Source: a virus. From it: a stretch of DNA of 54,515 bases. The position numbers were made by a program, and so were the translations under genes. Below the pieces are notes generated by a model, which saw nothing but the letters and a program-made list of their open reading frames with translations, ran no database searches and was not told where the DNA came from. The DNA lies in the IMG/VR virus record IMGVR_UViG_3300003691_000001, positions 64,001 to 118,515 of that record; one strand, written 5' to 3'. Shown here in pieces: positions 16,498 to 25,005 of the stretch. Numbering within the stretch: position 1 is the first letter of the stretch; every line of letters begins with the position of its first letter.

Positions 16498-18879
16498 TTA
16501 GTAACTATGATCCAGTGTAAGGACTGTTACCTCACGCTTAATTATTGAAAATTCTTGAGAAACGATGTAACGAATACTATCCACTTGATGGTCAAGTCCT
16601 GAAGTTTTATCAGGTTCACTTGTACCCTGTTTATAGAGGAGTCCATCCAAGCTCTTTATCACCTGTTTACATCTAGGGTGTATTAATAACCTCCTATCTC
16701 CATCTGCATTTAACAACAGAGCATTTACATCGTTTACACTATCTACAACTAACGGGGCTTTTCTAGGAGCTTCCAACCCGAACTTGAAACTCTTGATGAT
16801 AGTGAAATCTGTCTGTCCTACTTCAGCCTTAGTGGATCTGCTTTTACCACTAGGGTCTGGGTAGGTTGTAATACTTCTTCCAGGATACTTATCCTTTATA
16901 GATTGGCATAACAACCTAGTATTTGCATTTGGTATACTGAATTCATCAAATATGTGTAACGAGTCACCCTTCTTAACTGCAAGTGTTGCACTCATAGGGT
17001 TCACGTTGAAATCGATTCCGCAAAGTATTGTAGAACCATCATCAAAGACTTCATCAGTTACACTTTCTGTAGGACTGAAGTTATAAAAGACTCGCCCTTG
17101 GACGGCCTCGAAGCTTGCAAGGAATTCCTGCTTGAACTTAGTCTCAGTCATTACACGCTTTGCAGAGGCTATCTCTGCAAGAGGTACATTACCACCTTCT
17201 GCTGTTGTAAAGACCCAGCTTTTCCAATCTGGTTCTGACAAACCCCTTAGGTACAATTGGTATATAGTATTCTCACCCATACCCTTAGGTGTACCGATAT
17301 ACAGCCCTTCACCCATGGCATTACCAAGGGCAGGACGTATTACAACATCGATTACATCTATATCAATATCCTGTACTTCATCGAATACTGTGAAGTTAAG
17401 ATCATCTCCACGAAGGGAATCACCATCTTCACAACCTTTTAATGAAATGAGGCTTTCAAAATCTTTAATTAAGATGCTTAAATCTTGTTCATTCTTCTCT
17501 GCAATGGCCTCTCTAGGTATTGCATCCTTTAGCATCCTCCACATGATCCTCTTAGCCATTTTATATGTTGGAGCAAGGTACCACACTTCTTGTTTATCTT
17601 TAACCTGTGCAGCTCTTATAAGCTCATTCACAGCTAGTACAGTATTATGTGTTGTTACAAAAGACCTACCTGCTAGGTATAGGTGGGATTCACTATCCAC
17701 GGTTATACAACAGACCTCTTCAACATATGGCAGTAATTCACATCCTGTAATGAAACGTCTTAACGACTGCTTTCCGCGAGGTTTGAAACTTATATTGTAT
17801 CTTGAAGATTTGCGTTGCAACCTGAATACATTCATCGTCGTTGCAAAACTGATCCTGTAATATGTTACACCATTTATAACTTTCGGGTGTATAGGCGCTT
17901 TCATACCTAAGCTACATAGAAGACTAGCTACATCCTTTATCAGTATCTCACTTGCAAAAGTAATCTCACACTTGTTAGTGCCGTCCTTCACAATACTACC
18001 ATCAGTATCCATAATACCTTGCAGTAGCGCTATGCGTTGCTCTATGGTTGCAAAAAGATACTCTTCGGGTATGTACTTGGTAAACTTTCTTTTATCATTA
18101 CGTACAAAACCTGCATCGTATAGACAGTTAATGAAAACACCTTTCTCTGAGCCAACTATAGCGTAAGTGGTTGCCTTTCCTGCATTCTGATGGTTAACAG
18201 GTCTTAGTCTAAAACCTTGTGCCAAGAAACTACTCACAATCTCTGAATCCATCGTAGTTATCTGTGCACTGTAACTATGTCCATCTCCTAACCAACAACC
18301 TAATAAGTAAGGGTCTAGGGGTAAAATCCTTTCTTTGTTACTCACTGCACTTGAAAGGGATATGGAATGGTTGGTCTCGGGCTTTGTGTTACTAATCCCA
18401 CCATACACTAAACTGTCTGCTATTTCCCGCGTGGTCTTAGTGGAACCCTCTCTGTCACGTCTCCTATCTAATTTGGTCTGTGTGAACCACTGATGATCTC
18501 CGCAAGCTTTAAAAGTGACACCATCTGAGAATGTTACTAAATAATAATCATCTGGTATGAAACTGCCCGTGTGAGATGTAACAGTACACTCTTTACCTTT
18601 CTCATCGAACACCTTATCAAAAATGCGCAAGTCACCTATCGTGATAAAACCTTTCGGTGTTGGTATTGGGGTATCTATATGAAGGGCTTTTCCAAATCTT
18701 CTTGCGCATACAGCTGTTCTGAAACGAGAATCATCATAGTATACAGCCTCCTGTGCACGTGTTAATCCTGTTATACTATCCCACTGACCATTAGCCTTTA
18801 AGATATCATTAGGGGTCATGTGGGGATGAGTAATATCTGTAATGATCCGCTTCTTCTTTGGAAGCAATATTCTACTCAT
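16498..18879 (-). CDS. terL: Terminase large subunit interrupted by an intein
   Basis: 793 residues, of which 65-412 are an intein; splicing would leave 445 residues, a normal TerL. The Walker A sequence CARRFGK/T is split exactly at Lys64-Thr413. Walker B is LNFTVFDE (about 494-501). The nuclease domain has GIDFN (Asp623), YPDPSGKSRS (about 673-682) and GLDHQVDSIRY (761-771). It packages DNA into the head. The start overlaps the end of the putative small-subunit gene by 8 bases. Confidence 0.95.
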   Translation of the reverse strand: MSRILLPKKKRIITDITHPHMTPNDILKANGQWDSITGLTRAQEAVYYDDSRFRTAVCARRFGKALHIDTPIPTPKGFITIGDLRIFDKVFDEKGKECTVTSHTGSFIPDDYYLVTFSDGVTFKACGDHQWFTQTKLDRRRDREGSTKTTREIADSLVYGGISNTKPETNHSISLSSAVSNKERILPLDPYLLGCWLGDGHSYSAQITTMDSEIVSSFLAQGFRLRPVNHQNAGKATTYAIVGSEKGVFINCLYDAGFVRNDKRKFTKYIPEEYLFATIEQRIALLQGIMDTDGSIVKDGTNKCEITFASEILIKDVASLLCSLGMKAPIHPKVINGVTYYRISFATTMNVFRLQRKSSRYNISFKPRGKQSLRRFITGCELLPYVEEVCCITVDSESHLYLAGRSFVTTHNTVLAVNELIRAAQVKDKQEVWYLAPTYKMAKRIMWRMLKDAIPREAIAEKNEQDLSILIKDFESLISLKGCEDGDSLRGDDLNFTVFDEVQDIDIDVIDVVIRPALGNAMGEGLYIGTPKGMGENTIYQLYLRGLSEPDWKSWVFTTAEGGNVPLAEIASAKRVMTETKFKQEFLASFEAVQGRVFYNFSPTESVTDEVFDDGSTILCGIDFNVNPMSATLAVKKGDSLHIFDEFSIPNANTRLLCQSIKDKYPGRSITTYPDPSGKSRSTKAEVGQTDFTIIKSFKFGLEAPRKAPLVVDSVNDVNALLLNADGDRRLLIHPRCKQVIKSLDGLLYKQGTSEPDKTSGLDHQVDSIRYIVSQEFSIIKREVTVLTLDHSY
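17644..18687 (-). mobile_element. Class 3-type intein with LAGLIDADG homing endonuclease domain
   Basis: 348 residues from Ala65 to Asn412, next extein residue Thr413. Block A ALHIDTPIPTPKG starts with Ala instead of Cys/Ser. Block B ends in GDHQWF, with Trp131 at B:12. Blocks C and E are LLGCWLGDG (192-200) and LLQGIMDTDGS (285-295), the two LAGLIDADG motifs. Block F is VCCITVDS, with Cys391 at F:4, and block G is FVTTHN, with Thr410 at G:5. The Trp-Cys-Thr triplet plus missing N-terminal nucleophile defines class 3 inteins. Both nuclease motifs keep their acidic residue, so mobility is plausible. Confidence 0.9.
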
Positions 18880-19351
18880 CTTCTTCAGTCCATTCAGTGT
18901 CAGAATTATCTTCTAAGGCTGAAGGTTCCTCTTCAAAAGTACCCTTTTCTATATTAGCCTCTAAAGTGGCCTCTGCAGAACTTCTTCCTGGTATATAAGT
19001 TAATACTTTAGTAGCCTTCTCTTCAGTATCTATGAAGTCTACCGGCTTAAAGGATGGAGATGTTGCATGTAGAAGTGTTGTTGCTGCACTAGCCATTGTA
19101 TGGACAGCGATAGGCTGTGTATGGCCTAACTCTTGAAACCTATTCATGGCTATTAATGCAAGTGTCTTGGCGGGATCAAAACCTAATTCGTTACACGTCT
19201 TAGTCGCATTAACACGATTCTCTCGTTTACTCTTAGGTTTAGGTTTGGTTCTGTATGTACGCATTTGAGCCATCTTGTCACTTATAACTCTGGCTTCATC
19301 TTCCTCAACTTCTTCAATAGTTAAAGGCTCAGCCTCAAATTCATCGGTCAT
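18872..19351 (-). CDS. Putative terminase small subunit
   Basis: 159 residues immediately upstream of and overlapping terL. It has a very acidic N-terminus, a central basic helical segment (PKPKSKRENRVNATKTCNEL, about 38-57), a helical body and an acidic tail (EDNSDTEWTEEDE). Position fits TerS; no clear helix-turn-helix is seen by eye, so the call is mainly positional. Confidence 0.6.
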   Translation of the reverse strand: MTDEFEAEPLTIEEVEEDEARVISDKMAQMRTYRTKPKPKSKRENRVNATKTCNELGFDPAKTLALIAMNRFQELGHTQPIAVHTMASAATTLLHATSPSFKPVDFIDTEEKATKVLTYIPGRSSAEATLEANIEKGTFEEEPSALEDNSDTEWTEEDE

Positions 19352-19390
19352 AATATCCTCTAGATATCGAATGTTGTGGGAAGAGATTAT

Positions 19391-19720
19391 TTAAAGTTGC
19401 GTGACAAGTATGGACATGGATTTATCGTCACTGGGGGTCATGTTTGTAGAGATCCTGTTGGTAACCTTGTACCTATCCCCTATTACCCCGCCCTGTAGTT
19501 GCGCTTGAGTTTGAACACCTGTAAGATCCACATCAACGAGTGTTAGACCGTTAACTTCATCTCCGTTAACAACTAGAACTCCTTCTATTAGCCATACACT
19601 GGTTGATATTGTTTCCCCAGACTGAAGTGTGTAATTAAATCCATACCACACTGTTGAGTCTATATCTTTTGGGCTTACGGTAGGTATCGTCGTACCGTCA
19701 TGAACTACTGTTGTTGCCAT
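19391..19720 (-). CDS. Small structural protein, possible fibre adaptor
   Basis: 109 residues, beta-rich (DSTVWYGFNYTLQSGETIST, then VWLIEGVLVVNGDEV and RYKVTNRI). It resembles small phage proteins that link fibres to the virion and lies directly after the repeat fibre gene. Family recall is weak; no catalytic motif is present. Confidence 0.55.
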   Translation of the reverse strand: MATTVVHDGTTIPTVSPKDIDSTVWYGFNYTLQSGETISTSVWLIEGVLVVNGDEVNGLTLVDVDLTGVQTQAQLQGGVIGDRYKVTNRISTNMTPSDDKSMSILVTQL

Positions 19721-19732
19721 TAGTAATATTCC

Positions 19733-22138
19733 TTAATCTGGAATGACATTTACAATCCTGTTAGGAAGTAGAACGTCTATTATTCTATTCGGTAAAGACA
19801 CTTCAACCCTCCTACCATCTTGTAGTATAACTGCTATCCCATTTGAAACAGTTACATTAAGCTCTGTAAGAACAAGAGCATCAGTTGTTGCACTGATCGA
19901 CGTATTCGCCTGTACTACCGCTGCTAACTCTGTTAGAATCAACGCGTCTGTTGTGGCGTTAATAACAACACCAACAGTAACTGTTGCATTCAATTCAGTT
20001 ATAGTCAAAGCATGTGTAGTAGCTGCCAGACTGGTGTCGAAGCTAGTATTTGCATTTAACTCTGTAAGTACTAGTGCTTCAGTAGTGGCTTCTATACCTG
20101 TACTCGCATTAACAACAGCTGCTTGCTCTGTTAATGCTAATGCATCTACAGTAGATTCTAATATAACACTTGCATTGACTATTGCATTTTGTTCAGCTAA
20201 GATTAAAGAATCAGTAGTTGACTCTATAAACACACTAGCATTTACAGTTGCATTTTGTTCAGTTAAACTTAAAGAATCAGTTGTAGCTGCTATAGCAGTG
20301 TCTGCACCAGTGGTAATTGTTGCATTCTGCTCTGTTAGAACTAGACCGTCTACTGCAGCATCTATACTGATGCTTGCATTAACAACAGCATTTTGTTCTG
20401 TTAATACTAATGAATCCGTGGTTGCAGTAATTGCAGTAGTTGCATTAACAGTAGCTGCTTGCTCTGTTAATGCTAATGCATCTGTAGTTGCATCAATGCT
20501 AATGCTTGCATTAACATTAGCATTTTGCTCTGTAAGTGCCAATGCATCTGTAGTTGCATTTATTTGAACATCTTGACCGGTTATTACTGATGCATTCTGC
20601 TCCGTTAGGACAAGGGAATCAGTTGTAGCATCTATACTGATGCTTGCATTAACAACAGCATTGAACTCTGTTAATACTAATGAATCAGTAGTTGCATCTA
20701 TACCTGTACTCGCATTAACAGTAGCTGCTTGCTCTGTTAATGCCAATGCATCTGTCGTTGCAGTTACACTAGTATCTGTAATTACTGTAGCATTCTGCTC
20801 TGTTAGGACTAGAGCGGCCACAGAGGCTTGTATCTCTGTACCTATACCTATCGTAGCATTTTGCTCTGTAAGTGCTAGCGCATCTGTAGTGGAGGTTATT
20901 CCAGTACTTGCATTAACATTAGCATTCTGCTCTGTTAATGCTAATGCATCTGTAGTTGCATCTACATTGGTACTCGCATTAACAACAGCGGCTTGCTCTG
21001 TTAGTGTTAATGCATCTGTAGTTGCAGCTATTTCAATACTTGCATTAACAACTGCATTCTGTTCTGTTAATACTAATGCACCTGTCGTTGCATCAATGTT
21101 AATACTTGCATTGACCGTGGCATTTAACTCTGTCAGTATTAATGAATCGGTCGTTGAATCAATGTTAGTGCTTGCATTAACAACAGCATTCTGCTCTGTT
21201 AATGCTAATGCATCTGTAGTTGCGTCGATACCCAAATCTGCAATAACAGTAGCATTTAATTCAGTTATAATTAGTGAATCTGTTGTAGCTGGTACATTGA
21301 TATCTAATGTAATTATTGCATTCTGTTCTGTTAGTGCTAATGCATCTGTCGTTGCATCTATGCCTGTACTTGCATTAACAGTGGCATTCTGCTCTGTTAA
21401 TGCCAATGCATCGACTGAACTGGATATCGATATATCTGCAGAGACCGTTGCGTTTTGCTCTGTAAGAGTAAGGGCATCAGTCGATGCAGATATTGTAACT
21501 CCTGCAACTTCCTCTTTAACCTCTACTGCAAAGTTTCTACAGGTGTTGTTCTGAGAAAGGGTTGCTGTAGGTGTCTGGTCTCCTGCTATAAGATAATCTG
21601 CAGTTCCGTGATCACCACCATAGTTATGAGAAAATACATCTAACTGTGTATGGCCTGCCTCTGGTGTTATTGTAGCTCCCAGAGAAGTCCAGAAATGGAT
21701 AGTAGCACTTGTAGGCGCAGATGAAAAATTTAACGACAGGTTACCTGATGTAGTCGCATACTCAGATGCCTGTACTTGCTGTGTGAAGGTGTTTGCTATA
21801 GTACCTGAGGTGTCTACTCCAGTGACCTCTACGAAGAGGGCTCCCATTGCAACACCAGTTGCATGATCTACATCAATTGTACCTAGTGTAGGAGATGCTC
21901 CTGCGTGAGCAGCGTACAGGGAAGTAGCTCTACTAGATGATACAACTGTTGTACCTACCTGCGTCCAAGCAGTCCCTCCATCATGCCCCACAATAGTGTC
22001 TGGTGCTGAACTCGAAACAGTAATCTGTACAAGACACATTAAAAGAGAGTTAGCAGCAGGGATGAACGAGTTAGAGGATATGGTATTCGTGTTGGCGTTT
22101 CTTCCACCAGATCCCCTGGCATCTACTACTACAGCCAT
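19733..22138 (-). CDS. Fibre-like protein with 25 tandem repeats of about 22 residues
   Basis: 801 residues. Residues 1-210 form a beta-rich head domain (ANSLLMCLVQITVSSSAPD, IHFWTSLGATITPEAGHTQL). Residues about 214-766 are 25 tandem copies of the pattern D-a-T-T-D-a-L-a-L-T-E-Q-N-A-t-V-n-A-S. The last 35 residues repeat LPNRI twice. The periodicity suggests a long stalk, perhaps a solenoid. It lies directly downstream of CysC and the sulfotransferase with no gap, so it is a candidate substrate or functional partner. Long opposite-strand frames exist here because the repeats lack stops; they are shadows. Confidence 0.85.
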   Translation of the reverse strand: MAVVVDARGSGGRNANTNTISSNSFIPAANSLLMCLVQITVSSSAPDTIVGHDGGTAWTQVGTTVVSSSRATSLYAAHAGASPTLGTIDVDHATGVAMGALFVEVTGVDTSGTIANTFTQQVQASEYATTSGNLSLNFSSAPTSATIHFWTSLGATITPEAGHTQLDVFSHNYGGDHGTADYLIAGDQTPTATLSQNNTCRNFAVEVKEEVAGVTISASTDALTLTEQNATVSADISISSSVDALALTEQNATVNASTGIDATTDALALTEQNAIITLDINVPATTDSLIITELNATVIADLGIDATTDALALTEQNAVVNASTNIDSTTDSLILTELNATVNASINIDATTGALVLTEQNAVVNASIEIAATTDALTLTEQAAVVNASTNVDATTDALALTEQNANVNASTGITSTTDALALTEQNATIGIGTEIQASVAALVLTEQNATVITDTSVTATTDALALTEQAATVNASTGIDATTDSLVLTEFNAVVNASISIDATTDSLVLTEQNASVITGQDVQINATTDALALTEQNANVNASISIDATTDALALTEQAATVNATTAITATTDSLVLTEQNAVVNASISIDAAVDGLVLTEQNATITTGADTAIAATTDSLSLTEQNATVNASVFIESTTDSLILAEQNAIVNASVILESTVDALALTEQAAVVNASTGIEATTEALVLTELNANTSFDTSLAATTHALTITELNATVTVGVVINATTDALILTELAAVVQANTSISATTDALVLTELNVTVSNGIAVILQDGRRVEVSLPNRIIDVLLPNRIVNVIPD
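19841..21499 (-). repeat. Array of 25 degenerate 66-bp coding repeats
   Basis: Each unit encodes about 22 residues with the core LTEQNA (variants LTELNA, LTEQAA, LTEFNA, LAEQNA, ITELNA). Two units (the 14th and 18th) are two residues longer. DNA copies are diverged, so the array is old or under selection for protein pattern; unequal exchange could change its length. Confidence 0.9.
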
Positions 22139-22711
22139 TTAGAGCCTCCCGTATGCTTCTATATCATCTGCATAGTATATTAGTAGTTCAGACTTTCTAT
22201 AGTCAACTGGATAGAGTTTAGTTACTGCGTGCATGTGCTCCAAGGTACCTGGTAATCTACCTACACTGTGAGTACCCCACCTAGCATTTAACTCTTCAAA
22301 TTTGAACGCCCTGTTAGGTATAAGAACGTCATTATATGTAGCTTGCGTTATCTGGGGTTGCCAATGCTCATCTGAACTCATTACATCTACACTCAACACA
22401 TGGTCAATAAAAGCTTCCCATGCTTCTTGAAGCGGTTTCGTCTCATGCTTCGTGCCTGTGCCTAGTATGGTGGATGGCATTATGGTTTCGTACTTTGTAC
22501 CTTCCACTGTCAATTGCATGAACCATGAAAATGCTGACTGCAACCTTACTAAAGGTTGCCTTAAAAACATTACACGGTTTTCAATAACAGCCGCTTCAGA
22601 AGGAGTAATCTCTACTGCTCCATTTGCAAAGGCAGCGAATTGGATAGACTGGGATGCAACTTTAGGGAACACAGCTATGCATGTATCTTGTTTAAGTTGT
22701 AGGTATGACAC
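22139..22711 (-). CDS. PAPS-dependent sulfotransferase
   Basis: 190 residues with the two PAPS-binding signatures: a 5'-phosphosulfate loop CIAVFPKVASQSIQF (about 12-26) and a 3'-phosphate site VMFLRQPLVRLQSAFSWF (about 47-64, with the R-P-R-S spacing of the family). It would transfer sulfate from PAPS to a hydroxyl on a glycan, lipid or protein. The start is GTG at 22709-22711, with GAGG six bases upstream and 20 bases of overlap with cysC. It is shorter than many family members, so the acceptor side may be minimal. Substrate unknown. Confidence 0.82.
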   Translation of the reverse strand: MSYLQLKQDTCIAVFPKVASQSIQFAAFANGAVEITPSEAAVIENRVMFLRQPLVRLQSAFSWFMQLTVEGTKYETIMPSTILGTGTKHETKPLQEAWEAFIDHVLSVDVMSSDEHWQPQITQATYNDVLIPNRAFKFEELNARWGTHSVGRLPGTLEHMHAVTKLYPVDYRKSELLIYYADDIEAYGRL

Positions 22712-23216
22712 TGATCACCTCTAGGATTGTGTTTGTAATCTCTTCAAGATCTTGCAAATCTGTTCTGAAGTGTAAGTCAGCAGTCACAGGAATATCATAA
22801 GGGGAGTCTATACCTGTAAAATCAGGTATTAACCCTTGCCTAGCTTTCTTATAAAGTCCCTTAGGATCTCTAGCTTCTGCTTCTTTTAAAGGGCAATCTA
22901 CATAGACTTCAATATAGTTAAGACACGCCTGTTCATGTATCCTCCTAACCTGCTCCCTATCTTTAACAAGGGGACTGATGAAGGTGGCCAGTACAATGCA
23001 TCCACTGTCATTAAACAGCTTAGCTATCTCACCTGATCTTCTTATATTCTCTGTCCTATCTAACTCTGTGAACCCTAGGTCTGAATTTATCCCATCTCTA
23101 AGTATGTCACCATCTAAACAGTAATGCTTAATCCCTTTAAGTTCACGGGAGACTGCGTTTGCAATGGTACTTTTACCACTCCCAGATAAACCCGTGAACC
23201 AAAGAGTAATGCCCAT
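22692..23216 (-). CDS. cysC: Adenylylsulfate (APS) kinase
   Basis: 174 residues when started at the ATG 23214-23216, which shares a TAATG junction with the upstream stop. An in-frame upstream extension of 11 residues is less likely. The P-loop GLSGSGKST is at 9-17, DGDILRDGINSDLGF at 35-49, RTENIRR at about 53-59, and FISPLVKDREQVR follows. This is the full APS kinase set. It makes PAPS from APS and ATP, the donor for the sulfotransferase gene overlapping its end. Length equals stand-alone CysC. Confidence 0.94.
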   Translation of the reverse strand: MGITLWFTGLSGSGKSTIANAVSRELKGIKHYCLDGDILRDGINSDLGFTELDRTENIRRSGEIAKLFNDSGCIVLATFISPLVKDREQVRRIHEQACLNYIEVYVDCPLKEAEARDPKGLYKKARQGLIPDFTGIDSPYDIPVTADLHFRTDLQDLEEITNTILEVISVIPTT

Positions 23217-23644
23217 TACGCTAGTGTGAATACGCCTGATGCATTCCAAGAGATAGTTACATCGCCTGATACTAGTGATACCGGACCTGCCATGTCTATG
23301 AATGCTACTGCTTCATCAGTAGCAGAAGTATCGTTATAGATAATTGCCTGAAATGCATTCGTGAAACCTGCACCATTTTGTGTCCAAGCTGCATCTGATG
23401 TGAAGTCAAAGGTTACTGTTCCTGCTGCCTCTGTTAATGTTTTAGTCGGTGTCTCTCCACCTGCTGTGTAGCCTGTTCCAGTTACTTGTGTATAATCCGC
23501 AAGTATGGGTGTAAGATCCCCTGCTGCTGCGGTTACTGCGTTAGTGATAAGCGCTACCTTAAACACGTGTGTATCAAAATCGTGTGCACCGTTAAGCATT
23601 GCTAATTTTGCTTCATCGAATACTACTAAATCGCCTGCGGCCAT
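23216..23644 (-). CDS. Small phage structural protein
   Basis: 142 residues, Ala/Thr/Gly/Asp-rich beta protein (MAAGDLVVFDEAKLAMLNGA, FKVALITNA, GTVTFDFTSDAAW, DVTISWNASGVFTLA). Similar short proteins are frequent among phage head or fibre genes. Its stop overlaps the cysC start (TAATG), so the structural and sulfation genes are co-translated. Confidence 0.68.
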   Translation of the reverse strand: MAAGDLVVFDEAKLAMLNGAHDFDTHVFKVALITNAVTAAAGDLTPILADYTQVTGTGYTAGGETPTKTLTEAAGTVTFDFTSDAAWTQNGAGFTNAFQAIIYNDTSATDEAVAFIDMAGPVSLVSGDVTISWNASGVFTLA

Positions 23645-23669
23645 GTTATATTACCTTTAATATTGAGTT

Positions 23670-23684
23670 GGTTCGTTACGAACC
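23670..23684. repeat. Perfect inverted repeat GGTTCG-TTA-CGAACC
   Basis: A 6-bp perfect stem between the Acb2-like gene and the next structural gene. No U-tract on the minus strand, so it may be an operator or an RNA hairpin rather than a terminator. Confidence 0.45.
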
Positions 23685-23731
23685 ATGAGGGGGATGTGAT
23701 AGAGAGGGTTCTCCATCGGGAGTTTTAAACA

Positions 23732-23956
23732 TTAAAACGTTGTAGGTTGGGCTATAGCCCTTACAGCCTTCATAAAACCAACCTGTAAATCTGTTGTAGC
23801 TGTAGCTGCCCACCTTTGATCTAAGTCTTCATTGGATTGTAACCGTAACATGAGTTCACCTACTTCAGAGGCTTTAAGCTTAACCTCATTCATCAAGTCA
23901 ATCTCTTCTTGTGAAAGGTCTCTGTAGCCTGTTATCTTCTTATGCTGGTTATCCAT
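23732..23956 (-). CDS. acb2: Acb2-like cyclic-nucleotide sponge (anti-CBASS)
   Basis: 74 residues from the ATG at 23954-23956, chosen because the family begins near [19 protein letters not shown] and because the longer frame needs a GTG start. The N-terminal [19 protein letters not shown], central helix and C-terminal [27 protein letters not shown] match the Acb2/Tad1 helical-hairpin family, known to bind CBASS cyclic nucleotides and blunt immunity. It would act in the cytoplasm early in infection. Here it is the first gene of the leftward virion block. Recognition is from memory of the family. Confidence 0.82.
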   Translation of the reverse strand: MDNQHKKITGYRDLSQEEIDLMNEVKLKASEVGELMLRLQSNEDLDQRWAATATTDLQVGFMKAVRAIAQPTTF

Positions 23957-24517
23957 GGATGTATCTCTTAGGTGGGGAGTAGATGCAGGAAAACCCACAC
24001 ATCGTGGGTATACTGCTTTGAATGGGTGGTAACCTCTTCAGGAGAGAGTTGAAGGGTTACCTGTGTAACTAGGTTACACGGTCTCTGAGGTAGCGAACTT
24101 CAGATTCGAGAGAGGGTTGACATAACATTTCCGCTCTAATTGCGTGGTGTAAGAGGTCAACCGCATATGAATAGCTCCCGACACTTGAGAATCGACCCGT
24201 AGGTCAAGATAGGTAGTGGGCAACCTCCTACGGATTTACAAGGCCTAGTAAGATATCCTTGGCGTGACATCATCACGTCTTACATCAACTGTGCCGCTAT
24301 AAAAGGCAGGGAGTTGGTGAACTATGACTGCAAGATTTTAGCTTCTTCGATAGGCTTATGCAGTACTCTTACTATCACATATTATGTACCGTGTGATGCG
24401 GTAACCTCTTCCTACCATTAGTAGGTGAGCGTACATTAAACGCCGTTTGTTAACAGGAACGTTTACATATCAGTGTGTCTTATCGTTTGCACGTGAAAGA
24501 CCTGAAACGTTTAAATT
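23957..24517. other. Non-coding region between tRNA array and Acb2-like gene
   Basis: About 560 bases with no supported gene. It contains inverted segments such as GGTTGAC ... GTCAACC (around 24115-24160) and AACGTTTACA/AAACGTTT near 24450-24512. The lack of coding signal next to a tRNA cluster may reflect decayed tRNA genes, tRNA processing leader or a control region for the virion genes. No clear sigma70 promoter was found. Confidence 0.5.
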
Positions 24518-24594
24518 TGGTGGGACCAGGAGGATTCGAACCACCGACCTGCTGATCTTCAATCAGCCACTCTAACCATCTGAGTTACAGTCCC
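24518..24594 (-). tRNA. tRNA-Phe (GAA)
   Basis: Full cloverleaf with encoded CCA. Anticodon loop TTGAAGA on stem GCTGA/TCAGC; T-loop TTCGAAT. Confidence 0.95.
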
Positions 24595-24600
24595 TTTGTA

Positions 24601-24677
24601 TGGAGCGGGTAAGGAGATTCGAACTCCTGCGAAGAGGGTGGAAGCCACTTACTCTGACCTGACTGAGCTATACCCGC
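24601..24677 (-). tRNA. tRNA-Gly (TCC)
   Basis: Acceptor GCGGGTA/TACCCGC with T73 and CCA. Anticodon loop CTTCCAC; the anticodon stem has one T-T mismatch, so modest decay is possible. Confidence 0.85.
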
Positions 24678-24682
24678 ATAAT

Positions 24683-24751
24683 TGGTGGATGCAGTGAGGT
24701 GGAAGCCTCTGCTGATCAAGCATTCCAACCCTTATAGGGGTTGCTGCATCC
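24683..24751 (-). tRNA. Degenerate tRNA-like element with intact acceptor and CCA
   Basis: The acceptor pairs perfectly (GGATGCA/TGCATCC, then ACCA), but only 69 bases separate the ends and the usual T-loop is absent. Three short arms are seen: AACC/GGTT, TGCT/AGCA and GAGG-CTTCCA-CCTC. The last shares GGCTTCCACC with the neighbouring tRNA-Gly anticodon arm. Probably a decayed tRNA or a tRNA mimic. Confidence 0.5.
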
Positions 24752-24757
24752 TTTGTA

Positions 24758-24832
24758 TGGTGCACCCACAGAGAATTGAACTCTGATTGTCGGCTTGAAA
24801 AGCCGATGTCCTGACCGTTAGACGATAGGTGC
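24758..24832 (-). tRNA. tRNA-Glu (TTC)
   Basis: Cloverleaf with CCA; anticodon stem TCGGC/GCCGA, loop TTTTCAA. Confidence 0.95.
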
Positions 24833-24833
24833 T

Positions 24834-24909
24834 TGGTAGTCCTAGGTTGATTCGAACAACCGACCTCACCTTTATCAGAGGTGGGCTCTACCAACTGAGC
24901 TACAGGACT
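24834..24909 (-). tRNA. tRNA-Ile (GAT)
   Basis: Cloverleaf with CCA; anticodon stem CACCT/AGGTG, loop CTGATAA. Only one base separates it from tRNA-Glu. Confidence 0.94.
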
Positions 24910-24922
24910 TCAATATGACTTA

Positions 24923-24996
24923 TGGAGTACGTGAAGGGAATTGAACCCCCGTAAGAGGATTTGCAATCCCCCGCCTAGCCATTCGGCAACACGTAC
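24923..24996 (-). tRNA. tRNA-Cys (GCA)
   Basis: Cloverleaf with CCA; anticodon loop TTGCAAA on stem GGGGA/TCCTC. Confidence 0.93.
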
Positions 24997-25005
24997 TTAA
25001 TATAA

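Noticed and set aside
19743-21554. Long plus-strand open frames (274 and 304 residues) across the repeat fibre
   Set aside because: They mirror the 66-bp repeat on the other strand, lack ribosome sites and run against the transcription direction.
24115-24160. Rightward promoter TTGACA near 24118
   Set aside because: No acceptable -10 box at a valid distance and no plus-strand gene downstream.
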